Source: Clostridiales bacterium (GTDB taxonomy: Bacteria; Bacillota; Clostridia; Christensenellales; Borkfalkiaceae). Taken from it: a stretch of DNA of 64,000 nt. Shown piece after piece: positions 1 to 7,433 of the stretch. Positions within the stretch are counted from its first letter, which is position 1, and each line of letters begins with the position of its first letter. Both the position numbers and the translations under genes were made by a program. Below the pieces are notes generated by a model. That model did not search any database and had not been told where the DNA came from. It worked only from the letters and a program-made list of their open reading frames with translations. The stretch spans positions 1 to 64,000 of the forward strand of contig SVIO01000007.1 of assembly GCA_015069465.1 (NCBI GenBank), written 5' to 3'.

Positions 1-529
1 CCATGAAAGCAAGGTCAACGTCGTTAAAATAACCCCTTCTTATAAATTCAGGCTTACCTGATAGATACTTTATAATGCCTTTCTTTACAAGTTCTTTTCT
101 TCTGCTTTGTTCAATGCCTTCTTCTGCTGGAACAACGCAAAGTTTAATTCTGCCTGAAAGACCTTCTAAAACTTCTTTTTCTGTGAGCGCTGCAGCAATG
201 CCGAGCATTGTTGCGCATTGTACGTGGTGACCACAACAATGCACTGCACCTGTTTCTTTATCACATTCTGGGTGTGTTGGGCAAATGAGCGCATCGAGTT
301 CTGCTAAGATAAGAACTGTTGGTCCTTCCTTGCCTGTGTCAACAACTGTGTAAAAGCCTGTTATATCTTCTGCCTTTGTTAAGGTGTATCCCATTTTTTC
401 AAAGGCTTTTATCATATAGTCGTTTGTCTTGTATTCAAAAAAGCCCGTTTCTGGAATTTTCCATAAATCTCTTTCTGCCTTTAAGATTAAGTCAGAATAT
501 TTTTCAACAATTTTTTGTATGTTTTTCAT
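1..529 (-). CDS. M20-family amidohydrolase/peptidase, N-terminal part (runs off the window)
   Basis: Reading back from the ATG at 529, an open frame of 176 codons continues past the window edge, so only the N-terminus is seen. It carries ELDAL at residues 77-81 and the metal-binding motif HCCGHH at 97-102, which places it with M20D-type amidohydrolases (AbgB/hippurate hydrolase-like), cytosolic enzymes that split N-acyl or amide bonds with a binuclear metal centre. The substrate cannot be told. An AAGGA Shine-Dalgarno precedes the ATG and the gene starts 18 bases after the CapA-like gene, so the two are probably one operon. The absence of the dimerisation and second metal-ligand region is only because the window ends. 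Confidence 0.8.
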   Translation of the reverse strand, partial: MKNIQKIVEKYSDLILKAERDLWKIPETGFFEYKTNDYMIKAFEKMGYTLTKAEDITGFYTVVDTGKEGPTVLILAELDALICPTHPECDKETGAVHCCGHHVQCATMLGIAAALTEKEVLEGLSGRIKLCVVPAEEGIEQSRRKELVKKGIIKYLSGKPEFIRRGYFNDVDLAFM

Positions 530-547
530 TTTTTCTTTTTTCCTTTA

Positions 548-1858
548 TTATTTCTTCATTGTTAAAACGATTACATCGTTTTCAAGTTTAAGGTCTGTGC
601 CATAAGGGCGAGATAACCTATCCATAATGTCAAAAATCTTCTTTGCTTCTTCACCTTTTGCAATAAATGGAAGTCCGTTTAGGTCGCCTTCTCTTGTAAA
701 GCCCAAAGAGATTGGATACATCTTAAGTGAAACCATTGTGTCGCCATCATATTCAGCAATAGGAAGAATTGTTAAGAAACTACTTTCAAGTTTTTGAAGG
801 CCGTATTTATTGCCTTGTGAACGAGCCATAAGTCCTTCCCAAGCAGTTGCTGTCTCATCACAACCCCATTTATTTAAGAAGTCGGCTGGGAACATCTTAA
901 CTCTCATACCTTGATAGATAAAGTCGCCGAGCGAATAGAAGATTGGTTTGCCTTTATAAATTTCTAAAGGACGAAGTTGGTGCGTTCCACCACCTAGAAT
1001 ACCTGCACAACCTGCATCGATACAGTCTTTTGCAAGTTCGATTAAGTGGTCTGGCACGTTTTCTTGTGAATCGCCTTTCATTGTGTGGCAGTGAACGAAC
1101 AAGAATACGTAGTCACATTGTTCTTTTGCCTTTTTAATATCATTTATAATTCTTTCTTTATCTGCTTTTATGCATTGTGTTGTTGGTTTTGTTCCCTCAA
1201 GGCAGAAATTTAGAGTGCCCAAAACAAAAACCCCTTCTGGTGCTGGTTTTACATAACCCGTTTTAATATTCTTTTCACGAGTTGCATTTATATGAGTTTT
1301 TGCAGCAATTCTCTTTAAGTCTTCAATGTCTTTTTCATCAACTTGATAATATGTATTATAACCTGCATAGTTAACGCCCGGTCTACCCTTGATGTTTGGC
1401 GTTGGCTTACCTGCTTTTGATGCTTCTTGGAAAGCAGTGGTCACTGCAATGATGCCAACCTTTTTGCCGTTTATATTTAAGATTGCAGGTTTGCTTGCAT
1501 CTTCTAGGTCATAACCTGTGCCTGAGTGCGCATAGCCCCTTTTTTCAAGTTCTTTTATAGTGTCAAGCATGCCGTGATAAGAGTAGTCCATAACGTGGTT
1601 GTTTGCCGTGCCATAATAGTTAAAACCGTATTTTTCTAAATACTTAAAGTCCTTTGGCTCAGTGTTTAGCCAAGTTCCACCAGAATATGCGTTACCATAG
1701 TCGCCAAACTCTGAAAGGTTTGTTTCTAAGTTTGTGATTCTAACGTCAACTTCTTTAATCACGTCAGAGATTTCTTTTAAATCCTTGTCATAAGACTCTG
1801 GAAAGTCTGCAACAAAAAGTGAATCGCCTGTAAATGTCATCGTTAAATTCTTTTTCAT
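548..1858 (-). CDS. CapA-family metallophosphatase-like protein
   Basis: A 436-residue protein of the CapA (PGA_cap) family, a calcineurin-like fold implicated in poly-gamma-glutamate or capsule synthesis but often of unknown substrate. Conserved motifs are GD at 11-12, NLE at 43-45, ANNHVMD around 85-91, a VHCH motif mid-protein and the C-terminal pattern GGGTHQLRP...YSLGDF, which together supply the metal ligands of the family. There is no signal peptide or membrane anchor, unlike B. subtilis CapA, so a cytosolic role is more likely. It has a GGAG ribosome site, its own promoter (1930-1958) and an operator-like palindrome at the start of transcription. The M20 amidohydrolase follows, suggesting joint hydrolysis of an amide- or phosphate-containing compound (inference). 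Confidence 0.85.
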   Translation of the reverse strand: MKKNLTMTFTGDSLFVADFPESYDKDLKEISDVIKEVDVRITNLETNLSEFGDYGNAYSGGTWLNTEPKDFKYLEKYGFNYYGTANNHVMDYSYHGMLDTIKELEKRGYAHSGTGYDLEDASKPAILNINGKKVGIIAVTTAFQEASKAGKPTPNIKGRPGVNYAGYNTYYQVDEKDIEDLKRIAAKTHINATREKNIKTGYVKPAPEGVFVLGTLNFCLEGTKPTTQCIKADKERIINDIKKAKEQCDYVFLFVHCHTMKGDSQENVPDHLIELAKDCIDAGCAGILGGGTHQLRPLEIYKGKPIFYSLGDFIYQGMRVKMFPADFLNKWGCDETATAWEGLMARSQGNKYGLQKLESSFLTILPIAEYDGDTMVSLKMYPISLGFTREGDLNGLPFIAKGEEAKKIFDIMDRLSRPYGTDLKLENDVIVLTMKK

Positions 1859-1905
1859 ATTTTTCTCCTACATGCCTTTTGGCACCAATATTTTCGCATT
1901 TTATC

Positions 1906-1925
1906 ATAACAACTATGGTTGTTAT
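1906..1925. promoter_or_regulatory. Operator-like palindrome at the CapA-operon start site
   Basis: ATAACAAC and GTTGTTAT are perfect inverted 8-base arms around TATG. The site covers the predicted transcription start of the CapA-like operon, the usual place for a repressor to bind. No regulator gene lies next to it, so the cognate protein is unknown. Confidence 0.5.
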
Positions 1926-1929
1926 ATAG

Positions 1930-1958
1930 ATTATATAACAAAAAAATATTAAAATCAA
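1930..1958 (-). promoter_or_regulatory. Sigma-A promoter of the CapA-like/M20 operon
   Basis: TTGATT (1953-1958), a 17-base spacer and TATAAT (1930-1935) on the minus strand, placing transcription start near 1923, about 65 bases before the ATG. The inverted repeat at 1906-1925 overlaps this start. Confidence 0.75.
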
Positions 1959-2031
1959 CATTTTTAACAGCCATTTATATTTAATTTTACATTTATTAAA
2001 AATGGAATTTTGCTTTTAAAAGAAAAAAGCC

Positions 2032-2051
2032 CTTAACCGACCTTGGCTAAG
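2032..2051 (-). terminator. Terminator after the 28-codon ORF
   Basis: CTTAGCC and GGTTAAG pair (one G-U) around a 6-base loop, followed on the minus strand by GGGC and a run of six T. Confidence 0.6.
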
Positions 2052-2089
2052 AGTTCATAAGACTTTTTATTTGTCTTTAAGTTTTGATT

Positions 2090-2176
2090 TTAGCGAGCGT
2101 TTAATTCTAAACATAATGCTACATCATAGTTTGCTACTTCTGCAACTTTTTTGAAACTTAAGAAAAACTTTTTCAT
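2090..2176 (-). CDS. 28-residue small protein, unknown function
   Basis: An ORF of 28 codons starts at the ATG at 2176, seven bases after a perfect AAGGAGGT ribosome site (2183-2190). It encodes a peptide that begins MKKFFLSFKKVAEV and ends ELNAR, basic at the start and acidic near the end, with one Cys and no clear membrane segment. A fully consensus promoter (TTGACA, 17, TATAAT) precedes it and a terminator follows about 40 bases after the stop. Everything indicates strong, independent expression. I do not recognise the family. It could instead be a leader peptide for the CapA operon, but that operon has its own promoter further on, which favours a free-standing gene. Confidence 0.6.
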   Translation of the reverse strand: MKKFFLSFKKVAEVANYDVALCLELNAR

Positions 2177-2257
2177 TGTTTTACCTCCTTTTGCACAAAA
2201 CCCATAACCTTTTTTTTCTTTTTTGTGCCATTTAATTTATCTATATTTTTCGCCCAT

Positions 2258-2286
2258 ATTATAGCCACCAAAAATTTTATTGTCAA
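2258..2286 (-). promoter_or_regulatory. Perfect-consensus sigma-A promoter of the 28-codon ORF
   Basis: TTGACA (2281-2286), exactly 17 bases, then TATAAT (2258-2263). The start would be near 2251, giving a leader of about 75 bases. This is one of the two full-consensus promoters noted in the window. Confidence 0.8.
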
Positions 2287-2372
2287 CTGTTTTATGCCAC
2301 TTTTTTATAAATTTTTTAAATATTTTTTTAATGTTAAAAAAAACAACAAAATATGTTACAAATTAACAAAAA

Positions 2373-2404
2373 ATTGCCACTTGAACAAAAAATCAAGTGG
2401 CAAT
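2373..2404 (-). terminator. Terminator of the peptidase-proA operon
   Basis: A perfect 12-bp stem (ATTGCCACTTGA and complement) with an 8-base loop, followed on the minus strand by TTTTTTG, 18 bases after the proA stop. Confidence 0.9.
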
Positions 2405-2421
2405 ATGTTATTTTGTTTCAG

Positions 2422-3681
2422 TTATTTTCTTATTGCGCCGTCGCCTGAAATATAATATTTTGTGGTTACCAAAGCAGATAGTCCCATTGGACCACGAGCG
2501 TGAAGTTTTTGTGTGCTAATTCCAATTTCTGCACCTAAGCCAAACACAAAACCATCAGTAAATCTTGTTGAAGCATTATGATAAACTGAAGATGCATCAA
2601 TTTCGTTTAAGAATTTTTCTGCCCTTTCTTCGCATGATGTTATTATGCTTTCAGAGTGGCGAGTGTTATGCTCGTTAATATGCTCTATTGCTTCAGCAAT
2701 GCTATCAACTGTTTTAACAGATATTATTGCACTGCCATACTCTAAGTAAAAGTCTTCTTCGGTTGCCTTAGTTAAGTATGGATAATCTTTAATAGTTTCA
2801 TAAGCACGCTCATCTGCACGGATTTCAACTTGCTTTTCCTTTAAGGCTTTAGCAATCTTTGGCATTGCTTCATTTAACACTTTAGAGTGAATTACGAGTG
2901 ACTCGCACGCATTACACACGCTATAGCGCTGAGTTTTTGCATTAAATATTATCTTTGATGCCATATCTAAGTCTGCAAATTCATCAACGTAAACATGGCA
3001 GTTGCCTGTGCCTGTTTCGATGATTGGAATAGTTGAATTTTCTAATGCTGAATTTATTAGCGATGCACTTCCCCTTGGAATTAAAAGGTCAACATACTTA
3101 TTGAGTTTCATAAACTCGATAGTAGTTTGCCTTGAAGTGTCTTCTATAACAGAAATGCAGTTTTGGTCTATATCGCAACCTTTTAACGCTTCTTTAATAA
3201 CCTTTACTATTGCTACATTTGATATTAGAGAGTCGCTTCCACCTTTTAATATAACGGCATTCGCCGTTTTAAAGCAGAGTGCAAAAGCATCGGCTGTTAC
3301 GTTTGGTCTTGATTCGTAAATTATTCCCACAACGCCAAATGGCACGTTTTTCTTATTGACCAATATGCCTTGTTCTTGGTTTTTATATGAATAAACTATT
3401 TTTCCTAATGGATTTTCAAGTTCAGATACTTGTTCTAATCCTATAGCCATGCCTTCGATTACCTTTTCGCTTAAAAGAAGTCTATCTATAAAAGCATCGC
3501 TCATGCCCTTTTCCTTGGCATTTTTTATATCTATGCTATTTTGCTGAATTAAATACTCTTTATTATCCCTAAGTGCCTTTGCGCAAACTTTTAAGGCATT
3601 ATTTCTTTGCTCTTCGGTTAGTTTTATTAACTCTAAAGATGCTTTTTTTGAACTTTTGCCAAGCCCTATTAAATCAAACAT
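2422..3681 (-). CDS. proA: Glutamate-5-semialdehyde dehydrogenase (gamma-glutamyl phosphate reductase)
   Basis: ProA reduces gamma-glutamyl phosphate with NADPH to glutamate semialdehyde, the second step of proline synthesis, in the cytosol. The protein is a typical 419-residue aldehyde-dehydrogenase-fold ProA with the catalytic cysteine in QRYSVCNACES, the FGVVGIIYESRPNVT nucleotide-binding stretch and GLGAEIGISTQKLHARGP near the C-terminus. An in-frame TTG at 3699 extends the ORF, but the ATG at 3681 matches the usual N-terminus. That ATG overlaps the stop of the upstream S24/S26 peptidase by 8 bases (ATGTTTGA), so translation is probably coupled. Glutamate 5-kinase (proB), its usual partner, is not in the window. 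Confidence 0.95.
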   Translation of the reverse strand: MFDLIGLGKSSKKASLELIKLTEEQRNNALKVCAKALRDNKEYLIQQNSIDIKNAKEKGMSDAFIDRLLLSEKVIEGMAIGLEQVSELENPLGKIVYSYKNQEQGILVNKKNVPFGVVGIIYESRPNVTADAFALCFKTANAVILKGGSDSLISNVAIVKVIKEALKGCDIDQNCISVIEDTSRQTTIEFMKLNKYVDLLIPRGSASLINSALENSTIPIIETGTGNCHVYVDEFADLDMASKIIFNAKTQRYSVCNACESLVIHSKVLNEAMPKIAKALKEKQVEIRADERAYETIKDYPYLTKATEEDFYLEYGSAIISVKTVDSIAEAIEHINEHNTRHSESIITSCEERAEKFLNEIDASSVYHNASTRFTDGFVFGLGAEIGISTQKLHARGPMGLSALVTTKYYISGDGAIRK

Positions 3682-4153
3682 TTTTCTTTTTACCCCCAAA
3701 TATCCTTTTGAGTTTGTTTATTACACTTTTTCTAAGAAAGAAAAATTTAACCCTAAACCTTCTTAATTTTTTTCTTTTATACAAATTTTCAACTTGTTTT
3801 TTGTATTTTTCATCGTTACAGTCAATATACTTTTTGCCACGATAAAAACCTATCATTTTTCCAAAAATCTGGTCTTCAGTAACCCTTTCTAAGGTAAACT
3901 GACTGTCCCCACACATCATATATCCGCTATCCAAAACTTCCAAAACCCTATGCAAAACAAAGGTGTTTTGCCCACGAACATAAAGTGCAACATCATATTT
4001 TTCCAGTCTTTCTTCCTTAGCCTTAACAACCACCGACTGACCTTTGTTTTTTAGCGTTGGCCACATGCTGTTACCACTAGGAACAAATGCTAATATTTTG
4101 TTTTCATTAAGTTTGGCCTTGTAGTCCAAACCTTGAGTGTTTTTTGTTTCCAT
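3674..4153 (-). CDS. S24/S26-family (signal peptidase-like) serine peptidase
   Basis: A 159-residue protein with a compact S24/S26 peptidase core: PSGNSMWPTL (residues about 25-34) holds the nucleophilic Ser, YDVALYVRG and VLHRVLEV correspond to signal-peptidase boxes C and D, and CGDS to box E. The box D residue is His rather than the Lys of bacterial type I enzymes, as in SipW/ER-type peptidases. There is no membrane segment; instead the C-terminal 40 residues are strongly basic (many Lys/Arg). That argues against a normal preprotein peptidase and for a small cytosolic or membrane-surface processing peptidase of unknown substrate. It has no ribosome site and sits 7 bases from a consensus -10, so it is predicted leaderless. 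It is co-transcribed with proA. Confidence 0.7.
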   Translation of the reverse strand: METKNTQGLDYKAKLNENKILAFVPSGNSMWPTLKNKGQSVVVKAKEERLEKYDVALYVRGQNTFVLHRVLEVLDSGYMMCGDSQFTLERVTEDQIFGKMIGFYRGKKYIDCNDEKYKKQVENLYKRKKLRRFRVKFFFLRKSVINKLKRIFGGKKKNV

Positions 4154-4160
4154 AGCAATA

Positions 4161-4190
4161 ATTATACAATAAAAGGCTTTCTCTTGTCAA
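4161..4190 (-). promoter_or_regulatory. Promoter of the S24/S26 peptidase-proA operon (leaderless)
   Basis: TTGACA (4185-4190), 18 bases, TATAAT (4161-4166), then only TATTGCT before the ATG at 4153. The -35 lies in the loop of the terminator hairpin of the preceding lipoprotein gene, so the end of one transcription unit and the promoter of the next share the same bases. Confidence 0.8.
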
Positions 4191-4201
4191 CGAAAGCCTT
4201 T
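4172..4201 (-). terminator. Terminator of the NlpC/P60 lipoprotein gene
   Basis: AAAGGCTTTC pairs perfectly with GAAAGCCTTT around a 10-base loop. The following U-tract is short on the minus strand (TTATTG). The stem is embedded in the next promoter. Confidence 0.6.
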
Positions 4202-4258
4202 ATTTTTGAATAAAAATAATTTCACATGTTTTATTCTCTATACTTTTTCAATTTATAA

Positions 4259-5035
4259 TTACACAACTCGCCTTGCGTGTAAATAATATGACCATCTAGT
4301 GCTTGATATAGGCTCTATAACAGCATAGTCGCTTGCCGTGTGCAAAATGTAGTTGTTGCCAAAATAAATGCCCACATGCCCAACCTTTTCTATGCCAACC
4401 TTATCTTTTCTCGATGCGTTTGTAAAAAACATTAAGTCTCCCCTTTTAAGGTCGCTTTTTTCCACAAGTTTGCCCTCAACCGATTGGGCTCTACTTGTGA
4501 CATCAAGAAGAACGCCGTTTGTCTTATAGTATATATATTGAACAAAAGCAGAACAGTCAAACTCACCGTTTTTAAAGTTTTTATTTAATATGCCATTTCC
4601 CCAATGATAACGCTGACTTCCCCAAACATATGGATAGCCTAAAAGATTTGTGCCAAACTCAATGGCCTTTTCAATTTTTTGGCTTGATATATCAAACTTA
4701 ACGAGCGAGCAATAGTCTTTATGTATATACCCCGTTTGTTCTTTATATAATGTTATGTAATAATTACCCAAACTGCCTTGATATGAAAGTAAATCGTTTT
4801 TTTCGATATTACCTATCACTCTATAATTTGAGCCAGCACCACTTCTAATTCTAAGGCTATTTGCGTTTGACATTATGTATGTCTTTTTCCTTTCTTCCCC
4901 GTCTTCTTCTGGCACAAGTGGAAGATTTTGTGAAGGTTTATCCGTTAAGTCGCTAGAATTATCATTTTTTATGCTAGCGCATCCACTAAACATAGCCACT
5001 ATTAAACTAACTAATAAAATCAATATCTTTTTCAT
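4259..5035 (-). CDS. NlpC/P60 peptidase lipoprotein with SH3 domain
   Basis: A secreted cell-wall hydrolase of 258 residues. A lipoprotein signal ends in FSGC (lipidated Cys19), followed by a flexible linker, a bacterial SH3 domain (about 52-112, with LRIRSGAGSNYRVIG) and a C-terminal NlpC/P60 papain-like domain (about 120-258). The catalytic Cys161 is in FDCSAFVQY and the His in GHVGIYFG (His220), with a further His232. Such enzymes cut D-Glu-diaminopimelate-type bonds in peptidoglycan stem peptides and are bound to the outer membrane face by the lipid. No Shine-Dalgarno precedes the ATG; a TATAAT box lies 6 bases upstream, so the mRNA should be leaderless. Confidence 0.88.
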   Translation of the reverse strand: MKKILILLVSLIVAMFSGCASIKNDNSSDLTDKPSQNLPLVPEEDGEERKKTYIMSNANSLRIRSGAGSNYRVIGNIEKNDLLSYQGSLGNYYITLYKEQTGYIHKDYCSLVKFDISSQKIEKAIEFGTNLLGYPYVWGSQRYHWGNGILNKNFKNGEFDCSAFVQYIYYKTNGVLLDVTSRAQSVEGKLVEKSDLKRGDLMFFTNASRKDKVGIEKVGHVGIYFGNNYILHTASDYAVIEPISSTRWSYYLHARRVV

Positions 5036-5041
5036 GGTTAT

Positions 5042-5070
5042 ATTATACTAAAGTATAATATATTTTTCAA
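5042..5070 (-). promoter_or_regulatory. Promoter of the NlpC/P60 lipoprotein gene (leaderless)
   Basis: TTGAAA (5065-5070), 17 bases, TATAAT (5042-5047), six bases, ATG. The spacer and -10 form a near-perfect palindrome (arms TATATTATACT/AGTATAATATA, 5040-5063), which may be an operator. Confidence 0.8.
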
Positions 5071-5336
5071 TAGGAGATATTTGGTAACACTATTATATAA
5101 AAAAACCTAGTCTTGCTTTTATAAAAAATTTTGCATTTAAAAAGGCAAAACGCCTAAAATTAGACGCTTTACCTAAGGAAAAAGTTTATTGAGAGTGTGG
5201 GTTATGTAAAAAATCCTTGTTTGGATTTTATGACTAAAGTTTAACACGCAATACTTAAAGAAATCTTGAAAAAATTTAATTTTCAAAAATTTTTAATATT
5301 TTTTTAAAATCAAGATACTTTCAAGTTTTAATTTGG
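5071..5336. other. Intergenic region before the two-component system, no gene seen
   Basis: About 270 AT-rich bases between divergent genes. Weak hairpins are visible around 5145-5175 and at AAAATCC/GGATTTT near 5200-5220, but no ORF with a ribosome site, no recognisable RNA, and no clear terminator for either neighbour. Confidence 0.4.
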
Positions 5337-5342
5337 TATAAT
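5337..5342 (+). promoter_or_regulatory. Extended -10 promoter of the response-regulator gene (leaderless)
   Basis: TGGTATAAT (TGn extended -10) with the TATAAT at 5337-5342 and the ATG six bases later at 5349. No good -35 is visible, as expected for extended -10 promoters. No Shine-Dalgarno lies before the ATG. Confidence 0.75.
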
Positions 5343-5348
5343 GAACAT

Positions 5349-6023
5349 ATGAACATTTTATTAGTAGATGATGAACGTCAATTTGTTGAAGCAATTGCTG
5401 TTATTCTTAAACAGCACAAATATTCGGTTGACTGTGCTTTTGACGGCGAACAAGGTTTAGATTACATTAACTCTGGTATATATGACCTTATTATATTAGA
5501 TGTTATGATGCCTAGAATCGATGGCTTTTCTTTGCTTAAAATTATTAGGCAAAAAAAGATTGACGTGCCTGTTTTAATGCTTTCGGCTAAAAGTGAAATT
5601 TCAGACAAGATTGAAGGCTTAAATTCTGGCGCTGATGATTACATAACTAAGCCTTTCCACACTGATGAACTTTTAGCAAGAATCAAGGCGCTTTTAAGAA
5701 GAAAAGAAAAATTTACAGGCGACATTTTGTCTTTTAACGACATTTCTTTAGATAGAGATTCTTTTGAACTTGTTAGGGGCGAAAAAAGAATTGCGCTTGG
5801 CAAAAAAGAATTCCAAATTTTAGAAATGCTTATGCTTAATAGTGGCAGGAGTATTGATAAAGAGAGATTTATAGAAAAGATTTGGGGTTTTGACACCGAT
5901 GCCGAGTATAACACAGTTGAAGTGTATGTTTCTTTTCTTAGAAAAAAACTTTTGGCCGTTGGCGCTAAAACCGAAATCAAGTCTTTGCGTGGCATAGGCT
6001 ATACTCTTGGAGAAAATAAATGA
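5349..6023 (+). CDS. OmpR/PhoB-family response regulator
   Basis: A 224-residue two-component response regulator. The receiver domain (1-115) has the acidic pair Asp7-Asp8, phospho-acceptor Asp51 in LIILDVMMP and Lys101 in ITKPFH. The C-terminal winged-helix DNA-binding domain (about 125-222) has the OmpR-type end SLRGIGYTLG. Its stop overlaps the start of the histidine kinase by 4 bases (ATGA), so kinase and regulator are translated as a pair. The start codon is predicted leaderless. The nearest outward gene is the NlpC/P60 lipoprotein, divergent and possibly a target (inference only). Confidence 0.93.
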   Translation: MNILLVDDERQFVEAIAVILKQHKYSVDCAFDGEQGLDYINSGIYDLIILDVMMPRIDGFSLLKIIRQKKIDVPVLMLSAKSEISDKIEGLNSGADDYITKPFHTDELLARIKALLRRKEKFTGDILSFNDISLDRDSFELVRGEKRIALGKKEFQILEMLMLNSGRSIDKERFIEKIWGFDTDAEYNTVEVYVSFLRKKLLAVGAKTEIKSLRGIGYTLGENK

Positions 6024-7195
6024 TTAAAAAGGCACAAACAAGGTTTATTATTTTAACGCTTTCTTTGTTGCTTGTGGTGTTTGGCATTATTTTTGGGGCT
6101 TCTTATGTCTTAATGAGAGAAGTTCACGAGCGTGGCATTGAACACACCTTAAACGATATTGAAAGCCATTATCAAACAAATGATGAAATTAGTTCTCAGC
6201 ACGCTTTTATCGCTAAAGTTATTTTTTCATCTCAAGAAAATGTTGTTCTTAATATAATCAAAAGCGATAATACAAGTTTGTTAGATTCTAATATTGATAA
6301 CGTTATAAATTATGCCATGAAGAGTTCTTATAAAACAGGTTCTATCGGTAACATGTATTATAAAATTGTTGATAAAACTAATTTTTCACTTATTATCGCA
6401 TCGGATTTTGGCGACGTTAATTATGCTTTTGATTCAAATATTACTAACACACTATTCATGCTTTCTTTAATCTATCTTGGTCTTTCGATAATAGTTGTGC
6501 TTGTTTCCTTTTCTATTTTTAGACCAATTAAAGACGTTTTTAACAAGCAAAAACAATTTATTTCAAATGCTAGTCACGAACTTAAAACTCCACTTGCAAT
6601 AATTTCTGCAAATGCCGAAGTATTAAAATCACAAAATGGCAATAACTCGTTTATAGATAGCATAAACTCTCAGTCTGAGCGTATGGAACTGCTTATTTCA
6701 GACCTTTTGACCTTGGCTAAAATGGATGAAGAAAAAATGCCTTTATCAAGCGTTGTTTTTAATATATCCGAAGTTATTATAAACAACTCGTTAGCATTTG
6801 ATTCTATCGCTTTTGAAAAAGGAAAAACACTTAACCTTTTTGTTCAACCTGACGTTCAGTATAAGGGCGATATAAAAAGCGTAAACAACATATTAAACAT
6901 TTTGCTTGATAATGCTGTTAAACACGCTAAGAGTGGTGGCGAAATAAACGTTTATTTCAAAAAGGAAAACAGCAAACTTTCATTAACTATATATAATACG
7001 GGAAGCAACGTGCCTGAAAGTGATGTAAACAAGATTTTTGAAAGGTTTTATCGTGGAGATAGTTCTCGTTCTCGTGAGTCTGGTGGCAGTGGCTTAGGGC
7101 TTTCTATCGCAAAAAGCATTGCCGATAACAATAAGTGGAAAATTTCTGCTAAGTCAAAACTAAACGAATATATGGCAATTACTATTTTATTTTAA
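6020..7195 (+). CDS. Sensor histidine kinase (two membrane segments)
   Basis: A 391-residue membrane sensor kinase. Membrane helices at about 8-30 and 144-166 enclose an extracellular sensor loop of roughly 110 residues without a recognised domain. No clear HAMP is seen; the HisKA domain follows almost directly, with phospho-acceptor His186 in NASHELKTPLAI. The HATPase domain has N-box LLDNAVKHA, and the glycine-rich GGSGLGLSIAKSI. The kinase phosphorylates the upstream-encoded OmpR-type regulator. The protein ends shortly after the ATP lid, as usual for the group. Confidence 0.92.
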   Translation: MIKKAQTRFIILTLSLLLVVFGIIFGASYVLMREVHERGIEHTLNDIESHYQTNDEISSQHAFIAKVIFSSQENVVLNIIKSDNTSLLDSNIDNVINYAMKSSYKTGSIGNMYYKIVDKTNFSLIIASDFGDVNYAFDSNITNTLFMLSLIYLGLSIIVVLVSFSIFRPIKDVFNKQKQFISNASHELKTPLAIISANAEVLKSQNGNNSFIDSINSQSERMELLISDLLTLAKMDEEKMPLSSVVFNISEVIINNSLAFDSIAFEKGKTLNLFVQPDVQYKGDIKSVNNILNILLDNAVKHAKSGGEINVYFKKENSKLSLTIYNTGSNVPESDVNKIFERFYRGDSSRSRESGGSGLGLSIAKSIADNNKWKISAKSKLNEYMAITILF

Positions 7196-7214
7196 TCAAT
7201 AATTTCTTATATTA

Positions 7215-7244
7215 AAAAGCAGTCGAAAAGTATCGACTGCTTTT
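7215..7244 (+). terminator. Terminator after the two-component system
   Basis: AAAAGCAGTCGA/TCGACTGCTTTT, a 12-bp stem with a 6-base loop followed by TTG on the plus strand; the 3' arm supplies the T run. It can also end the feo operon transcript reading the other way. Confidence 0.88.
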
Positions 7245-7259
7245 TTGTTTTTAGTTATT

Positions 7260-7433
7260 TTATTTGTTTTTACCAGTTTTGGTTTTTTTATAAGCGCAAC
7301 CCGAACAAGATGAACAATTACATCCACAACCCGTCTTGCCTTTCTTTTTGTTTTTGATGGAACTTATAATTACATACGCGCCAAGCAAAACGCAACCTAT
7401 TATAACCAAAATGTCAATTAAACTTAAATTCAT
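7260..7433 (-). CDS. FeoB-associated Cys-rich membrane protein
   Basis: A 57-residue protein found by reading past the feoB stop: the TAA of feoB and the ATG share a base (TAATG). Residues 5-25 form one membrane helix, followed by a basic stretch (KNKKKGKTG) and a dense cysteine cluster, GCGCNCSSCSGC, then a lysine-rich tail. This is the hallmark of the FeoB-associated Cys-rich membrane protein family, which is encoded next to feoB in many Firmicutes and probably contacts FeoB or handles ferrous iron at the membrane; the biochemical role is unproven. Confidence 0.9.
   Translation of the reverse strand: MNLSLIDILVIIGCVLLGAYVIISSIKNKKKGKTGCGCNCSSCSGCAYKKTKTGKNK

Noticed and set aside
5145-5225. 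Structured RNA before the response regulator
   Set aside because: The stems contain mismatches and no promoter or terminator frames a transcript; not enough to call.
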